Of a stretch of 64,000 nt of DNA, positions 8,831-20,765 are shown one piece after another. The first letter of the stretch is position 1, and every line of letters starts with the position of its first letter. The translations under genes and the position numbers were made by a program. The notes under the pieces are model-generated. The model had not been told where the DNA came from. It was given only the letters and a program-made list of their open reading frames with translations, and searched no databases. Where the stretch lies: NCBI GenBank assembly GCA_027605045.1, contig JAQFWX010000003.1, positions 2,108,001 through 2,172,000 on the forward strand, given 5' to 3'. This DNA comes from Phallus indusiatus (taxonomy: Eukaryota; Basidiomycota; Agaricomycetes; Phallales; Phallaceae).

Positions 8831-10768
8831 TAGGGGTCGGCACCGTATCCGTACAGGACGTAATACGGTAGCCGTAATACGGGCCGTACACGTACCATAT
8901 AGGGGTCCGAGAGGTTCGACCCGTAACCGTAAACGACTTTGAGAGGTCAAATTACGGCCGTACGAATACCGTACTTTACAGCCGTAATTACGGTTACGGT
9001 GTGACTCTGCGTGACCTAGCCTAACATGCGCTTGTTTTGCCTTTTTTTCTCCGCTTTGGCTTTATTGGTTCGGCTTCGGACATTGACAAATGATCCTCGG
9101 CAATGAGCTATTAATATTTCGGCATGTAAGACTAGTTTAGTCAACGCCGGCTTAACCCGAGCTGAGTTAAGCCATCAATAGACGCCAACTGGAGTCGCGC
9201 TTCGTCACATGTCACATATGTCACGGCTTATTAAACAATTGTTCAACAGTCGACTTAAGTGCGAGTTGAACATATATACATAATTTTTTGTCAATTTCTC
9301 ATAGGATTAGCTGTTGCCACAGATCTCATGCAATGGGTCTTTTCCAGAAATAGAAATATTGACCCTTCTTGCCGTTTAGTCCCAAGACAGACACAATTCA
9401 CGTTTTAAACATGAAATTGGGATTAGTGGTAAGCATTATTGGACTAAGACATGTCTAGAACATTGATTTTTGACCCATAGAAAATTCCGTACACGTAATT
9501 GTCCGTATACGGCCGTATACGTACAGTACAGTACCGTAAAGGGCCTCGAGTGAACAGCATACGGTATGGTGTCAAGTACCGATATCCGGGAACGGTAATA
9601 GATACTGTAATATATTTTAGTCGCTGAATATAACACCAATAACTGTCACCGTTGGTTGACGACAGTCAGGACTTGGTGTAACGTTTCGTTACAGTTTACG
9701 ATTAGCCCGGTTCTTACGGACTCACAACAAACAGTATAAAGCTGTATATTTGCAAGTGCAGGTAAGAAAGGCTGCCGGCGCCTTTACCGTTACGCGGTAT
9801 TTACTGGTGTGACGGCGCCTATGTACATTACATAATACTAGGTACTTGTGCAGACGACGATCGTCTGCATGCAATTGTATATATATACTAATATGTACTA
9901 TGGGTAATAGTAGTCCGCTGGTCATAGCGGAACCGTTACACTTGGCCTCAACCTATAAGAGGCTGTGCCGCGACAGTCTTCTTCAGGATTTGTCCTGACG
10001 AGCGTCACGAGCGTCGAGATCGTCAAGAACCTTCTTGATGATTGCGTTCCGAGCCTCGAGTGCTGCGAGTTGTATCTCGTGTTGGAGGAGATCAAGCTGG
10101 ACAAGAATGAAGAGAGCTTCGATACGCAGCTCTCGACAACGACGAATGGATTCCGTCGTTGTAGTTCGCGGTAATCGATCTTGACGTATAATGATGAATA
10201 GAATAGAGAAGGAGAGTTGTTATAGAGATATCGAACTACGTTCGATATTAAGTCTGAAGAACTATCTACGTGTATGCTAGGGTTTATATACACGTCAGAT
10301 AAATAATTCTAGCTCAGTTCGAAATAGATTCCGAACTTGAGAAATACAAACAAGTCGTGAGATTCGTAAGTTACATCAATATATGCAGGGTATGATGTCT
10401 CATGTGATGACCATGAGGCATGCAGGGATAAGTGCTGTGCATACATGGACCTACGTTCGTCATCTATGATCTCATAACCGGAACGTGCGTGGAATATTCT
10501 AGAAAGGCCTTTCCGCGGGTGTTCCAGGAGTTACGAGAGACGGGTACGTCTCTATTCGAGTTGCGAGGTTGATTGAGATGACTGAGCGTGAAGGTCTTAT
10601 CGTGAGTGACGTAAGCGTGATAAGATAACGGAGATAAACGGCAAATGATCGGATATGGATTACGTAACGTTACTGGAAGTGATGTCATGAATCGGATCAT
10701 GACATACGGATACGGTACGGAGTCCGCCGTAAAAACCCGTAACGTATACGGTACGGTGCCGACCCCTA
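8831..10768. mobile_element. Non-autonomous hAT-like DNA transposon
   Basis: A 1938-bp element is bounded by 17-bp perfect terminal inverted repeats, TAGGGGTCGGCACCGTA (8831-8847, and its reverse complement at 10752-10768). It is flanked by an 8-bp target duplication ATGAAAAG (8823-8830 and 10769-10776). An 8-bp duplication and a TAGGGG-type terminus are hallmarks of the hAT superfamily. The ends carry many short TACGG/CCGTA motifs in both orientations (8840-9000, 9485-9540, 10700-10750), as expected of subterminal transposase-binding sites. No reading frame inside resembles a hAT transposase (no BED finger and no C-terminal dimerisation domain), so it would depend on an enzyme encoded elsewhere. 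It contains a nested solo LTR. Confidence 0.88.
9677..9940. mobile_element. Solo LTR nested in the hAT-like element
   Basis: A 264-bp segment begins TGTAACG and ends CGTTACA (7-bp inverted ends) and is flanked by a perfect 5-bp duplication CTTGG (9672-9676 and 9941-9945). TG...CA ends plus a 5-bp duplication and no internal coding sequence identify a solo LTR, left by recombination between the two LTRs of a retrotransposon. It shares no sequence with the gypsy LTR at 648-999, so it is a different family. Confidence 0.85.
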
Positions 10769-10776
10769 ATGAAAAG

Positions 10777-12603
10777 CCGAGACCCTAGTGCAGCGACAAA
10801 ACATTCACCCCTAAGTGACACTTCGAGAGATACTTATATTTACTATTGTATGATGTATTAGATATCATGATCCGAGTCGTAGTTTGACATTTCACTATGC
10901 AGCTCTGTTGTCCAATGCCATTTGAAAAAAACCAACGTTTAGAATCTCGTCCGGAAAGTTCAAAGAGTGTATTTTAACTTCCAGACCAATTATGACGAGA
11001 AAATGTACTAAACCGATGAGGAGAATAGGAGTATGACTCATAGTCCCGTCTTTTGTGTCTTTCCCCCAAGCCCTGTTTCTGCCGTAACCGACGGAGTCTG
11101 AACTCGGATCGACGGCTCGGCACAAAGCTACTGAACTAGTTCATACAGGCACAATTTCCATTTTCTTCATGGCTTTACGGTATCCTTATGCCAACATTTC
11201 CTTGCGCTGGTTACGGTTACCTTAGTGCGATATCCTACAGCGCCCAATATAATAGAATACATGGCAGCAAGCCTACATCGGTCCTCGGACAACGACGCGC
11301 CCGACGACTCAGTACTCAGGACTGAGGAGACGGTTTGCTTTTTCGGGCACGATCTCGCGCTTGAAGCCAGTATAAGCGGGTGGATGAGCACAAGAGCGCA
11401 GTACTCTAGTGAATACAAACTATCTCTAGGCCATCATGATGGTTAATCACACTTTTTTAGGGACAGAGCCAAAGCAAATTCTCGAGACTGTGGATTCAGT
11501 GATAGAGTTGTGGTCATCAGAGTGCCCCCTATGATTGTTCCTTCACGCATCCCCAAATTTCTCATTATAATTGGAATTGTGGGCTTAAACCGCAACACCC
11601 GATATTCATGTACGGCTCCGGGCTGTGCGAGATTATTTTAGCCAACTGACAGCTAAGGCGATGTTTGTTTTCGTGCCATGCATGGAATCAACTACCCAAT
11701 GGTTTCAAGATGTCCCGGTCGAACATATTATTGTTGGGGACAGTATTGCGCTCGGAAGTGGGTAGTAAACCACGGGCGTGAAACGGTACGTTTATTTCAT
11801 CAGTTCTCTCTTGAATGAATTGGAGTTTTTCTAGCTTCCATAATCTCCTTCAACTTCTCAATAGAGACATTGGCATTATGCTAGTGTATGTCCGCCCTCA
11901 TTATCTTGTTATGTGTGCTTGACCATGGAAGGAAGGAGTGTCCACTGTCCGTCTCGCGCGCGGCTGAAGGCACTACCAAGTTCTGTGGTGCTAGCCTGAA
12001 TCAGAACAATTGGCTGTCACCAAGCCTACGCCGCGTATATGTATAAGCTCCCGTTCATTCTAAGAAAATTGACTACTAAGCCCATCAGAGATCAAAATAA
12101 CGTTGTAAACAATTTGATGTTAGGCCAGCTTCAAAAAACGGTTCCAACACCCAATCATGCTATATGGTATATTCTAATCGCGATCCACATGGATCTAGAG
12201 CAAATCTCTCGTTGTTTTTTTTTCCGTAGTCTCACTCACATCACATACAAACCCCAAGGGCTCCGTTCTTTCTCGGACTATTAAAACAGTTGTATATAAA
12301 AATCCGTAGTTCATAACCCCAGATATGATCGAGGTAATTATCCCTTTCATTATATCCCCTTTAATTACAAACACTATTAATAATGGGTTGCGCTGTTCTG
12401 CAGATATGGCACAGATGAATCAATCATGTAGCCCTTCAATAAAAATCAGACTGTGGATGATGGGTTGTACTAGGGCTTTCCTCAGGCTTTCCGGCTAGCG
12501 AAGCCTTGGCGTATACCATATTTAAAAGGTCTGTTGTTCGATATTATTTCCACTATAAATTTTCTGTCTCTTCAGCCCCTGCGATAAGCGTTCGAGTTCC
12601 AAA
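10777..12603. other. Gene-free stretch between transposon nest and second DUF6533 gene
   Basis: Only short frames of mixed composition occur here. None shows a recognisable domain or plausible intron-linked extension. Near 10895-11418 two minus-strand frames of 76 and 83 codons exist, but I found nothing to support them. Confidence 0.4.
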
Positions 12604-13924
12604 ATGTCAGATATTGGTGAAGAAGTTTTCTTTACCTCGAATTCGTGAGTTCCTTTGACAAAAACGTTCGCATCTTTCTGAAAGTGAGACGGCGTGGTTT
12701 TCAGGCTAACAGGAAACTATCTCACAGCGGTAGCATTGTGTATGAAATGGCTATTATCCGCGCCATTATCAAAAGATTAACCTTTTATTTACTAGGTCTT
12801 CTCGTCTATGACACTATCTTGATTATTCCAGATGAAATTGATTATATGTGGAAGCAACCATTTCGTCTGGGCACATTCCTATATTTTTCGACACGATTTG
12901 GTTTATTGAGCAATATGATTTTTGTTTTGATCTTCAACATCCCCGACATCACTACTCCATCGGTAAATTAGTTCCAGTATTTCTTTTCGTGCTAAAAGGA
13001 GTGTTAATAATAATATCATTGATTTTCAGTTAGTACACCCAAATCTGACCTTGTTCATAGTATCTAATGGCGAATTGGCAGGCAATGCATTCCGTTGAAT
13101 TTAGTTGCTAATATAGTCTATTTAATTTATCTTTATGGTGTCCAAGGTAGGCATTGACGCATTTTCCTGCTATCTTCATGGCAGTACTACAAAATTCGTA
13201 TAGGACTATCGCTAGCAAGAGCTTATGCTATCGCACCCGATAAAAAGCTGATGGTGGTCTTTTTGACAATCTTTCTCGTTATAAATCAGCTACTTCAAGT
13301 TGCGGTTAGTAACACCCTCGCTCTATAATTATTAATGAATGATAAGGCTCATATCGCTCAGGTTACCATTATAACTTCATCATTGACATGCACAGAGTCA
13401 TATTCCAGTCAAAAGTCACAAGCTAGCGACTAGTGAGTGCGGGATATCCGTTTTAATCTTATGTTTATACCTTATTTTCAAGTTTAAGTGAGATCCACCA
13501 TTTCTCTCGGTATATGCAAAGTGATTGAATCGAGGCTAAGATCTTTCCTTAAATATAATAACTATGCTCTTTGAGGCTGGTGTTTTTTACATCACCGTAT
13601 ACAGCTTATGGAACGAATATCGTAAGGAAAAATCATGGAAGAGCAAATCCTCACAATTATCTCTTGGGGCTCTTTGTCTTCGTCAAAGCAAGTATATTTT
13701 CTCTGGCTATCATACTTCCAAGCCATGTTTTGTATTCATATATGCTCAATCAGGCGTCGTTCAATTTGCGTACGTGGAATAATTTTTCGTTCTCAGATAG
13801 TCCAGACTATCCGTCAATTAGGGCGATATTTCTTTTTGGCGTGGAACAAACTATTGGTTTGAATGTGAGTATCCCTAATGCAAGATCCTGGGCGTACTGT
13901 GTTTTAATGTATAATGAATACTAA
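12604..13924 (+). CDS. Second DUF6533-domain membrane protein, possibly frameshifted
   Basis: ATG at 12604 opens a 41-nt exon. Introns GTGAGT (12645-12704) and GTATGA (about 12739-12796) then join to give NYLTAVALCLLVYDTILIIP followed by DEIDYMWKQ, a strong DUF6533 match. Later exons encode CIPLNLVANIVYLIYLYGVQ, LARAYAIAPDKKLMVVFLTI and LFEAGVFYITVYSLW, which are family-like membrane helices. After LWNEYRKEKSW the family-like sequence (NYLLGLFVFVKASIFSLAII) continues in another frame, with no obvious intron between about 13620 and 13665. This suggests a 1-nt indel or a missed small intron. A TATTTAAAAG box lies about 80 bp upstream. The exact 3' end is uncertain, because a GTGAGT donor at 13866 could move the stop to about 13957. 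Confidence 0.65.
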
Positions 13925-13957
13925 GATATCTAGTATTCAATCCATAAAGGGCGCTGA

Positions 13958-14416
13958 ATGCAATATAGAAAATGTGTTCGTTCTCCAATCAGTTTCCGAC
14001 GCGTTGTGCCTAGCTGATTCGCCCTACCAGACTCACAACAACGATAGTCTGCAGACTCCTCCTTGAGCTTCGGCGAAGCCATGCAAGTTCAATATCGAGA
14101 TCTCCCAGTCTGTCATTGAATAACATCGCAGACAGTATCGTGATTGAGTTTGGAGGCGCAGAAAATTCTTCAATATACGGTAATCATTTGGATGTAGAAT
14201 TACTTGAAGTTCAAATTACATAAAGGACAATGACAATGCAAACTATCGTTAGGTTGCGTTTTTCTCTTGTGCACAGTTTCTACTCGAGCTGTTCGGAAGA
14301 AGCCTGATAGTAGATGTCCCTAAATTTTCAAAGTCAGCAATAGGGTCCGAAAGCGACTTCCTTAAACCCTACACGTGACACCCTGAACAACATTCTTGAA
14401 TCTTCTTTACACCGAA
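13958..14416. other. Gene-free stretch
   Basis: No reading frame, repeat or RNA gene was recognised here. Confidence 0.4.
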
Positions 14417-14949
14417 ATGCCCCAGAGTTCACTCTTTGTTGAAGAACCAAACCAAAACCAAAATTTGCACTCCGAATCAGCTCAACCTAAAGTGATACAC
14501 TTACTTGTAAGCAGTAGCAACTGTTAACATTTATTCGCTAAATATTGCTTCAGAAAGGGACACCGAACACTCATTTGTCAACAACCTTTCCTTGCACTAC
14601 AGAGTTGGATGCCCGACTTAGTCCTCACCCCAATCCTGGACTATACTTTCTGGACTTCGTTCATAAAGGTACTGACAACCGCTACAACGACAAAACACAC
14701 GTGGGCGTGTATTATTGGGGACACATTGGTGAAAGGCCGCCAACTCTGGTCAAAACCTCATTGTCTGTGTACAATTTTCCCGACGTCAATCTTAAGGATC
14801 TTTATGTGCTAAATATCAGGGGAATGTATGAACTACGTCCTGAAGGACTTCCCCCCATTAAATTTACATTCCTCGTCACAGAACAACGTAGGACGCAGGC
14901 GGCACACCGGATAATTTTTCATTCATCAACTCGTAGCTTCAGCCTGTAA
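14417..14949 (+). CDS. Hypothetical protein
   Basis: Two exons, 14417-14506 and 14554-14949, joined over a GTAAGC...TTCAG intron, give 161 residues without a stop. I do not recognise the family. The N-terminus is Gln/Asn/Glu-rich and probably disordered (EEPNQNQNLHSES). The middle (GLYFLDFVHKG, HVGVYYWGHIGERP) and the end look like a folded beta-rich segment. No signal peptide or membrane segment is seen. Support is limited to the open frame, the clean intron and non-random composition. Confidence 0.5.
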
Positions 14950-15462
14950 ACACGTATATACTCCAAATTGTAAATTAGGTAGAATATTTCCGTGCGTTTT
15001 TGTGCATTTAATGGTCAAGTTGTATTCCGTTCACTATTTACGTTCAATGCCAGATAAAGAGCAAAAAAAAGCGCATGACAGCATACCTAGTGCGAGTCAA
15101 AAATGCTGTTCACCGAAATAACTTTGAAAATTAACGGACACAAACCTGGTTTGATCAAGAAGTTGAGTGGACAGTTAAAGGAAGCAACGGCGAATGGAGA
15201 AGGAAGATGGACAAGGCTGTAATAATGAAAGCACAATAAGCAGAGAAGAGGAAGAGGGAAACAGCGACGTACCTTCATCATGCGGCATCCCACTAACCTG
15301 AAGTTGGCTGACTCAAACCACCGGATTTCAAGAAAGATTGATCTGTAAAGGAGGTAGATATAAACGTTGGTCGTAGAAATACAACTTGAAAGTGAAATAA
15401 ATGACTCACTATTGAACGGTATGCGAGCTAACGGGTTTGAGCAAAAGTGGAATTCGAGTCGG

Positions 15463-15816
15463 TTAATACATTGGGTTGCCTTTCGGGTTGCGTTTTCTTT
15501 TATACCGTCTGATATTAATGAAAACGACCACCGCTAGAAGAAAAACTCCTGCGCCAATCATTGCAATGCCAATTATCATGTCCAAGTCGTTTTTCCTTGG
15601 CGTGGGGTTGAGAGCAGATACTGCTATCGGTGAAGTGGTTTCAGATATATAAATCGTGGACACGTCTGCTAGTGTCGGACTGATGGCTGAGGCAGCCGTA
15701 GGGCCAGTTGTTACAGTCGGTAAAGAGGTACTATCTTCTGGTGCCTGATTGGAGGAAATGAGAACTTCCGGCAGAAGAGTCAGGTTAAACGTGGGATTGG
15801 CGAAGCGAAGAGTCAT
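15463..15816 (-). CDS. Small single-pass membrane protein, Ser/Thr-rich
   Basis: 117 residues from ATG 15816. A Ser/Thr/Pro-rich stretch (about residues 20-70, such as TVTTGPTAASAISPTLADVS) precedes one membrane helix, MIIGIAMIGAGVFLLAVVVF, and a short basic tail NIRRYKRKRNPKG. This layout of an O-glycosylated outside, one helix and a positively charged inside is common in fungal Mid2/Wsc-like or orphan surface proteins. No cysteine-rich sensor domain is visible, so a 5' exon with a signal peptide may be missing. Function is unknown. Confidence 0.5.
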   Translation of the reverse strand: MTLRFANPTFNLTLLPEVLISSNQAPEDSTSLPTVTTGPTAASAISPTLADVSTIYISETTSPIAVSALNPTPRKNDLDMIIGIAMIGAGVFLLAVVVFINIRRYKRKRNPKGNPMY

Positions 15817-15839
15817 GAGGGATCTATTGAATAACAAAC

Positions 15840-16709
15840 CGCAGTAGGCGTGAAAATGCCGAGATTCTGTATGGTGATGAAAGAGAGAGGTCGAAGGAGA
15901 TTTCTTGACTACCTACGTGCGATTCAACATATGTATTAAGCGTCCTGTCCTAACGACCTGATGAGAAAAACAAGGGCCGAGCGATTCAAAGAGATACCAA
16001 TAAATGATATTATCACAGATTCTTCCCCGACATTTACGAACTGAATCCAAAAGACTCCAACCTGTGTCATTTCTCACCATCTCCGCTTGTTAATTTGGTC
16101 TGCCACTTCAGAGTCATCGGACTTGTATCACATCAAGGAATCGCTGTCCCTTGAGGTTCAAGTTATATCACCTGCACTTGGGTGCCGTTGAAGGCTTCTA
16201 GATACAAAGGGAAGCATCACCAGTAGGAGCAAAGGGCGCCATCGTTATTTGATGCCGGCGCAGTTGAGCTTAATTGCGAATGGCTTGTCGTCATCTGTCG
16301 TTATGCATACTGTTCGATGTGGATATCTGAATTTTGGCAGTGATGTTGCATACTTATTGCGCTGATTATGAAAAAAATGTTTCCTGGCCTCTAAATTGGA
16401 ACTGAGATGAACGAATAATCAAACACTGACAACCTACTAGTAATATGTTGAGTCAATGCATAGAATATAAACACAGGAACACCAAACCAGCCTCCTCCTC
16501 CTGCAACCCACTAACATGAACAATGCATTGTTCTAAGTGACTCGCGTTGCCCTCTCATAGCCTTCAGCGCTATCCCGAGGCGTTACTCTCAGGCTGTTGA
16601 GATGGGTGCCAATAATTTACTGATGTCTTTTACGGTCGGGTGAAGAAAACTGAATAGAATTTATGTCGGAGGCCTAAATTTTTTCTGAGCGGTGGGTATT
16701 CAGTAATAC
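15840..16709. other. Gene-free stretch
   Basis: No supported gene was found. It may include an unrecognised first exon of the minus-strand membrane protein. Confidence 0.35.
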
Positions 16710-16985
16710 AAAAAACGTCTGTAAATTGTGCTGACGGAGCCTGAGATGGGGGTGCTGTTGATGGTTGGACGAAACGCGAGTACTGAATAAGAAAATCAGC
16801 ATTATGTGACGAAGATAGTGATGTACTGACCTTGAGGCATAAAGTTGGGTCAGGCTGTCAAGTGATTGCTTTCATAGCCATACGTTCTTGTTGAAGCTGA
16901 AGGACCTCAGTGATACTGATGATGGCTGGTGACGCGGACGCAATGCCATCGCGACAATGCGTCAAGATCGCGTGACATATGTTAC
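16710..16985 (-). repeat. Diverged repeat, copy 1
   Basis: This segment is clearly related to 20766-21016 in the same orientation. Shared blocks include GTAAATTGTG, CCTGAGATGGGGGTGC, GGTTGGG/AGTTGGG, CAATGCCATCGCGACAA and GTCAAGATCGCGTGACAT. On the minus strand both copies show a possible short intron (GTCAGT...TTCAG here) between exon-like pieces, so they look like remnants of one gene or element. Confidence 0.75.
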
Positions 16986-17853
16986 TTGCGACCTTCACGG
17001 TCTTACGAGGCCTTACGAGGCTATGAGGGCCTTATGAGGTGCTCATAATGTCAGTGCTTTTTTATCGATGTCAGCCTCAATGGCGACACACAGCGCCCTT
17101 CTGATTGCACAGCTGGTTTATGGAATGAAACGGATGAGTCGTACTATGGGCGCGATGACTCGTCCTCGAGCCAAAACAGCAGCTCCAGAGGCCGTTGGCA
17201 CTATCCCACCAATTACGATAGTATGGATTCTCCTTCACTTCAAAATTCCGGCGAGGTGAAAAAAAAAGATCGCGGGTTCTGTACGGAGGACGCCAGAAGA
17301 GGTATTGGCCTCGAAGATCCAAAACCGGCGGAAAAAGAAGAAGAAGAGCGGCACTGGCAGGACCGTTGGCAATAGCTCTGATTTCATTGATAACAATCGC
17401 CAGAGCTTGGGTTCATTCGGCCAAGCCGATGCTACTCCCGGGCAACCCAATACATCTACACAGGGGGAAGGGCCGGGCGAATTTGATCAAGGGTTTCAAT
17501 CTGCCTTTGTAAAACATTTATTAACTCATTATGCTATTTAGGAGTATTATGATATTATATTCAATGCCTTACCTTTGGACTGTGGTGTCATTGTACTTTG
17601 CGTCTGCCAACCGATTTCCACGACGAACGTCACATGTTTTACGACTGAAACTTTCATGTTCAATGATAAACTATATTCGATGCATCGACATACATTGTCA
17701 GCATATGCAGTTCACCCTGTGCAGGCCTGTGTCCGCTTCTTCGACAAGGCCTGTCAAGCCCGCTTTCAACAACCGGTTGAGGCCGGTCTGCACAGTCTCT
17801 TAAATAACCCAAACTACAACTCTCAAGCGTCATCTCATTTCAGTTTCCCAGTG
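16986..17853. other. Gene-free stretch upstream of the PNGase A-like gene
   Basis: Frames on both strands near 17070-17540 are short and conflicting, and none has recognisable similarity. It includes the promoter region of the gene starting at 17854, with a CTTAAATAA box near 17800. Confidence 0.4.
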
Positions 17854-20359
17854 ATGCGGTTCTCCACGCTCCTGCTGTTTTCTGCCAGTACCTATATCTG
17901 TTTCACTGCTTGGACAACTGCATCTTTGTTTGAGAGAAATACCGAGGACAATAGTACTTTACCTCTGCTTGTTGATTTTCAGGTAGCTCAGCCTCCCCCG
18001 CTTCCTCAGGACGTCAAACAGTGTACTATCCAGATCTTGGAGTAAGTTTTTTCCAGTCAAAAGGCAAACAATCTCATACATATGTCTGTTCTCAGACGCA
18101 CATTTGGAAATTCTTTTGGAGAGTACGTGTTCAAAAATTTTGTCGAGTAGGCAAAAAATGCTCATACAATGTTCTTGTAATGTATAGACCTGAGATCGTT
18201 CAGTATACGTAAGACGAATTCTCTTGCACTTAAACATACACGTAATCAATTTACGCTGAAGCCCTCCCACTGACTGCGGGACTCCTGGAAGTTGGACGGG
18301 AATTAGCTTAAATTGGACTGCTCATTCAAACGGAGTTTGTTTCTTTTCTTTCGAAAAAAAAAATAAAGTAAATTGACCAACATGTAGAGTCAACTTGACC
18401 GGCTTAGCGCGATTTCTTTCCACAACGTCGAAAGTGAAGCATCATTAAATTGATTTTTTAACTAATACTTACGGTACTTAGTATGGCGTACCTCAACACC
18501 ACAACCTGTCGATGACCTGGAAATAACCTGGACTTATTTAAAAGATGTTACTCACTATACCCCCCTTTTCGCTAAGCCTGGGACGCTGATTCTGGATTTG
18601 GACAACTTGATAGATCCAGACAAAGGTCTGGTTGGTGAATACACTGGTGATCCTTTTTTCTTTCAAAATCCTCTCGCTTTCAACTAACGATTAGTCTACA
18701 GTAAACTTGCAAGCCACTTTTTTCGCCTCCGATAAACAACATCCTCCAGCAAAAACAGCAGATATAATTGTTCCCATATCCAATCTTTCCCCGAATATGA
18801 CGAATCATGTTTCAGTCCCACCGGATTTTTCTGTAAGGAACAAGTACTATATTGCTTTCTACTTCAGGCGTCTTATTCGATTGGGATGTAGCTTAATCAA
18901 ACCTTTCCTATCAATACTGTTCAAGCATTTGCTGAAGTATACGCTAGTGGAAGTGCGCAGGAAGAGTTTTGGGTTGGTTTTTGTTTGTCTACGCGATATT
19001 TTATTTCTGACGCCTCAATCAAAGTACATCAATACAGCCGACGAATTCTTCAACGATGTTCCTCCGGGTATCGCCTTCCCAAATGGTCCCTTCCGAGAGG
19101 TTCGTTTATTGGTAGATGGTCGGGTTGCCGGTGTAGCATACCCTTATGCGGTATTTTTTACAGGTGAGAAGCTAATTCTCTCAGGGATTCTAAAGTTTCG
19201 ATACTACTCATTTGAAAAAGGTGCCTTTGTCCCTTTTGCTTGGCGGTAAGTGAATTGTGTTGTTTTTCAACATCAAGCCTCACTGGTATCACAGGCCAAT
19301 AACCTCCTATGGTGCCTTGGACCTCCCGACTTATTTTATTGATTTAACACCTTTTGTTCCCATACTTGCGGATGGAAATCCTCATAACCTCACTTTAGAC
19401 GTCGTTTCCGGAGAATCGAATCATACTATTAATCAAAATTGGTATGCTCTTTTTTATTGAGAAACAATTTATCTTTAAAGACCTCTAGGTTCGTCTCAGG
19501 AAACGTACAGGTAAATTGGTCAGAAGCTGCTTAATTAAATAATTTTTGATACTATCCGGTCTTCCAAGGTCATAACAGATCCCTCTGGTAAACGAACTAC
19601 CGGGAAAATCACCAAATACGAAGCCACTCCTTTTGGCACCTCGTCTGCTGAGGCTTCCACATGCAACGGTGACATCAATATTACAGTTACTGCCGCACGT
19701 AATTTGCATATCGAAGCCGAAGTAGTCAGTGGAAGTGGGAAAACCAATCACGTTGTTTGGAAACAGAACCTATCTTTCTCTAACGCACAGGCTTATTTTA
19801 ACAACTTCGGCGTCCTAAATTTAGTACAATCCGGTAGTGGAATTTCCTCATCAACGCACAATGGAGTGACAGCTGTTCAAGACATTTTCGATTTTCCCGT
19901 CGCAATGGATCTTTTAGGAAATGCTACTACTAGTACGCCACTTTTACACATGTCACCATTTATCGTCAGATTCTCATTGGTCTTGACAGTTCTCTTCAGC
20001 GTCGACCATTCCTACATAAGGACTTTGATATCCAATCCAATCATTACAGGAAGCACGATCAACGAACGTCAGCTCGCAAGTACGGGACCTCTTCATTCAT
20101 TGGATTTTCATCGTCTAACGTCTCTTTAGGCGGCTCTATTATCGAACTTTCTAACGGGACCCTCGTGGGAGGGGACAGTTCAAATAACAACACTTTCAGC
20201 TTCACTGATTTCGACGGAAACACGTTTACTCGAATTGTGAATGCTTCAAACAACGCGATTCTGCTTGATCAACAAGGAGGCACTCTAGCTGGGACCATGG
20301 GTAATCTGGGCAAGAAGGTCACAGGCGGAAAGCAAGAACGCCTTGGGACGCCTGTCTAA
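17854..20359 (+). CDS. Secreted peptide:N-glycosidase A-like amidase
   Basis: This family (PNGase A, Pfam PNGaseA) removes N-linked glycans from glycopeptides. ATG 17854 opens a signal peptide (MRFSTLLLFSAS...) and QCTIQILE. About ten short introns then link family blocks: PTDCGTPGSWTGISLNWTAH, QLDRLSAISFHNVE, WTYLKDVTHYTPLFAKPGTL, HPPAKTADIIVPISNL, QAFAEVYASGSAQEEFW, GPFREVRLLVDGRVAGVAYP, YGALDLPTYFIDLTPFVP and TLDVVSGESNHTINQNW. The C-terminal beta-sandwich (FTDFDGNTFTRIV) ends at TAA 20359. All blocks are in family order and the gene seems intact. One fitted intron runs from the GTAAGG after PPDFS to the TAG before LNQTFPINTV. Two copies of a diverged repeat flank the gene on both sides. 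Confidence 0.88.
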
Positions 20360-20765
20360 GCATCGACAATTCTGAACGGTCCCCGGACATCAATGGATCA
20401 GCTGGAACGCTGGGACAATCACTCTGTCCGAGCATTCTCGGCTTCCTCAGCGTTCTCAGACTGTCTCGGACTGTTTCAGACAACTATGCAATGGTCACCC
20501 AGTGGAATTATTAGGAAATCATTATTATTGTATTTATCGCTATTTACATTATTTAAGTCTAATATTTTATATGACGATTATAGCAGAATCTGATGCTAGG
20601 TCTAGATAGTGAAAAACTACAATTTCTGGTCAGGTTGCCAGATGATATATTGAGGAAAGCAGCTTACCTATCACGAATTAAAGTATCAAGATAGAAGAAT
20701 TTCCGTGAGCGATATTCGCGAAAGGTCCAGCATTTACAATGTCTCTCGTCGGACGAAGGAACCTG

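Noticed and set aside
11167..11446. Overlapping 73-83 codon frames on both strands
   Set aside because: Opposite-strand mirrors with no family resemblance or splice links.
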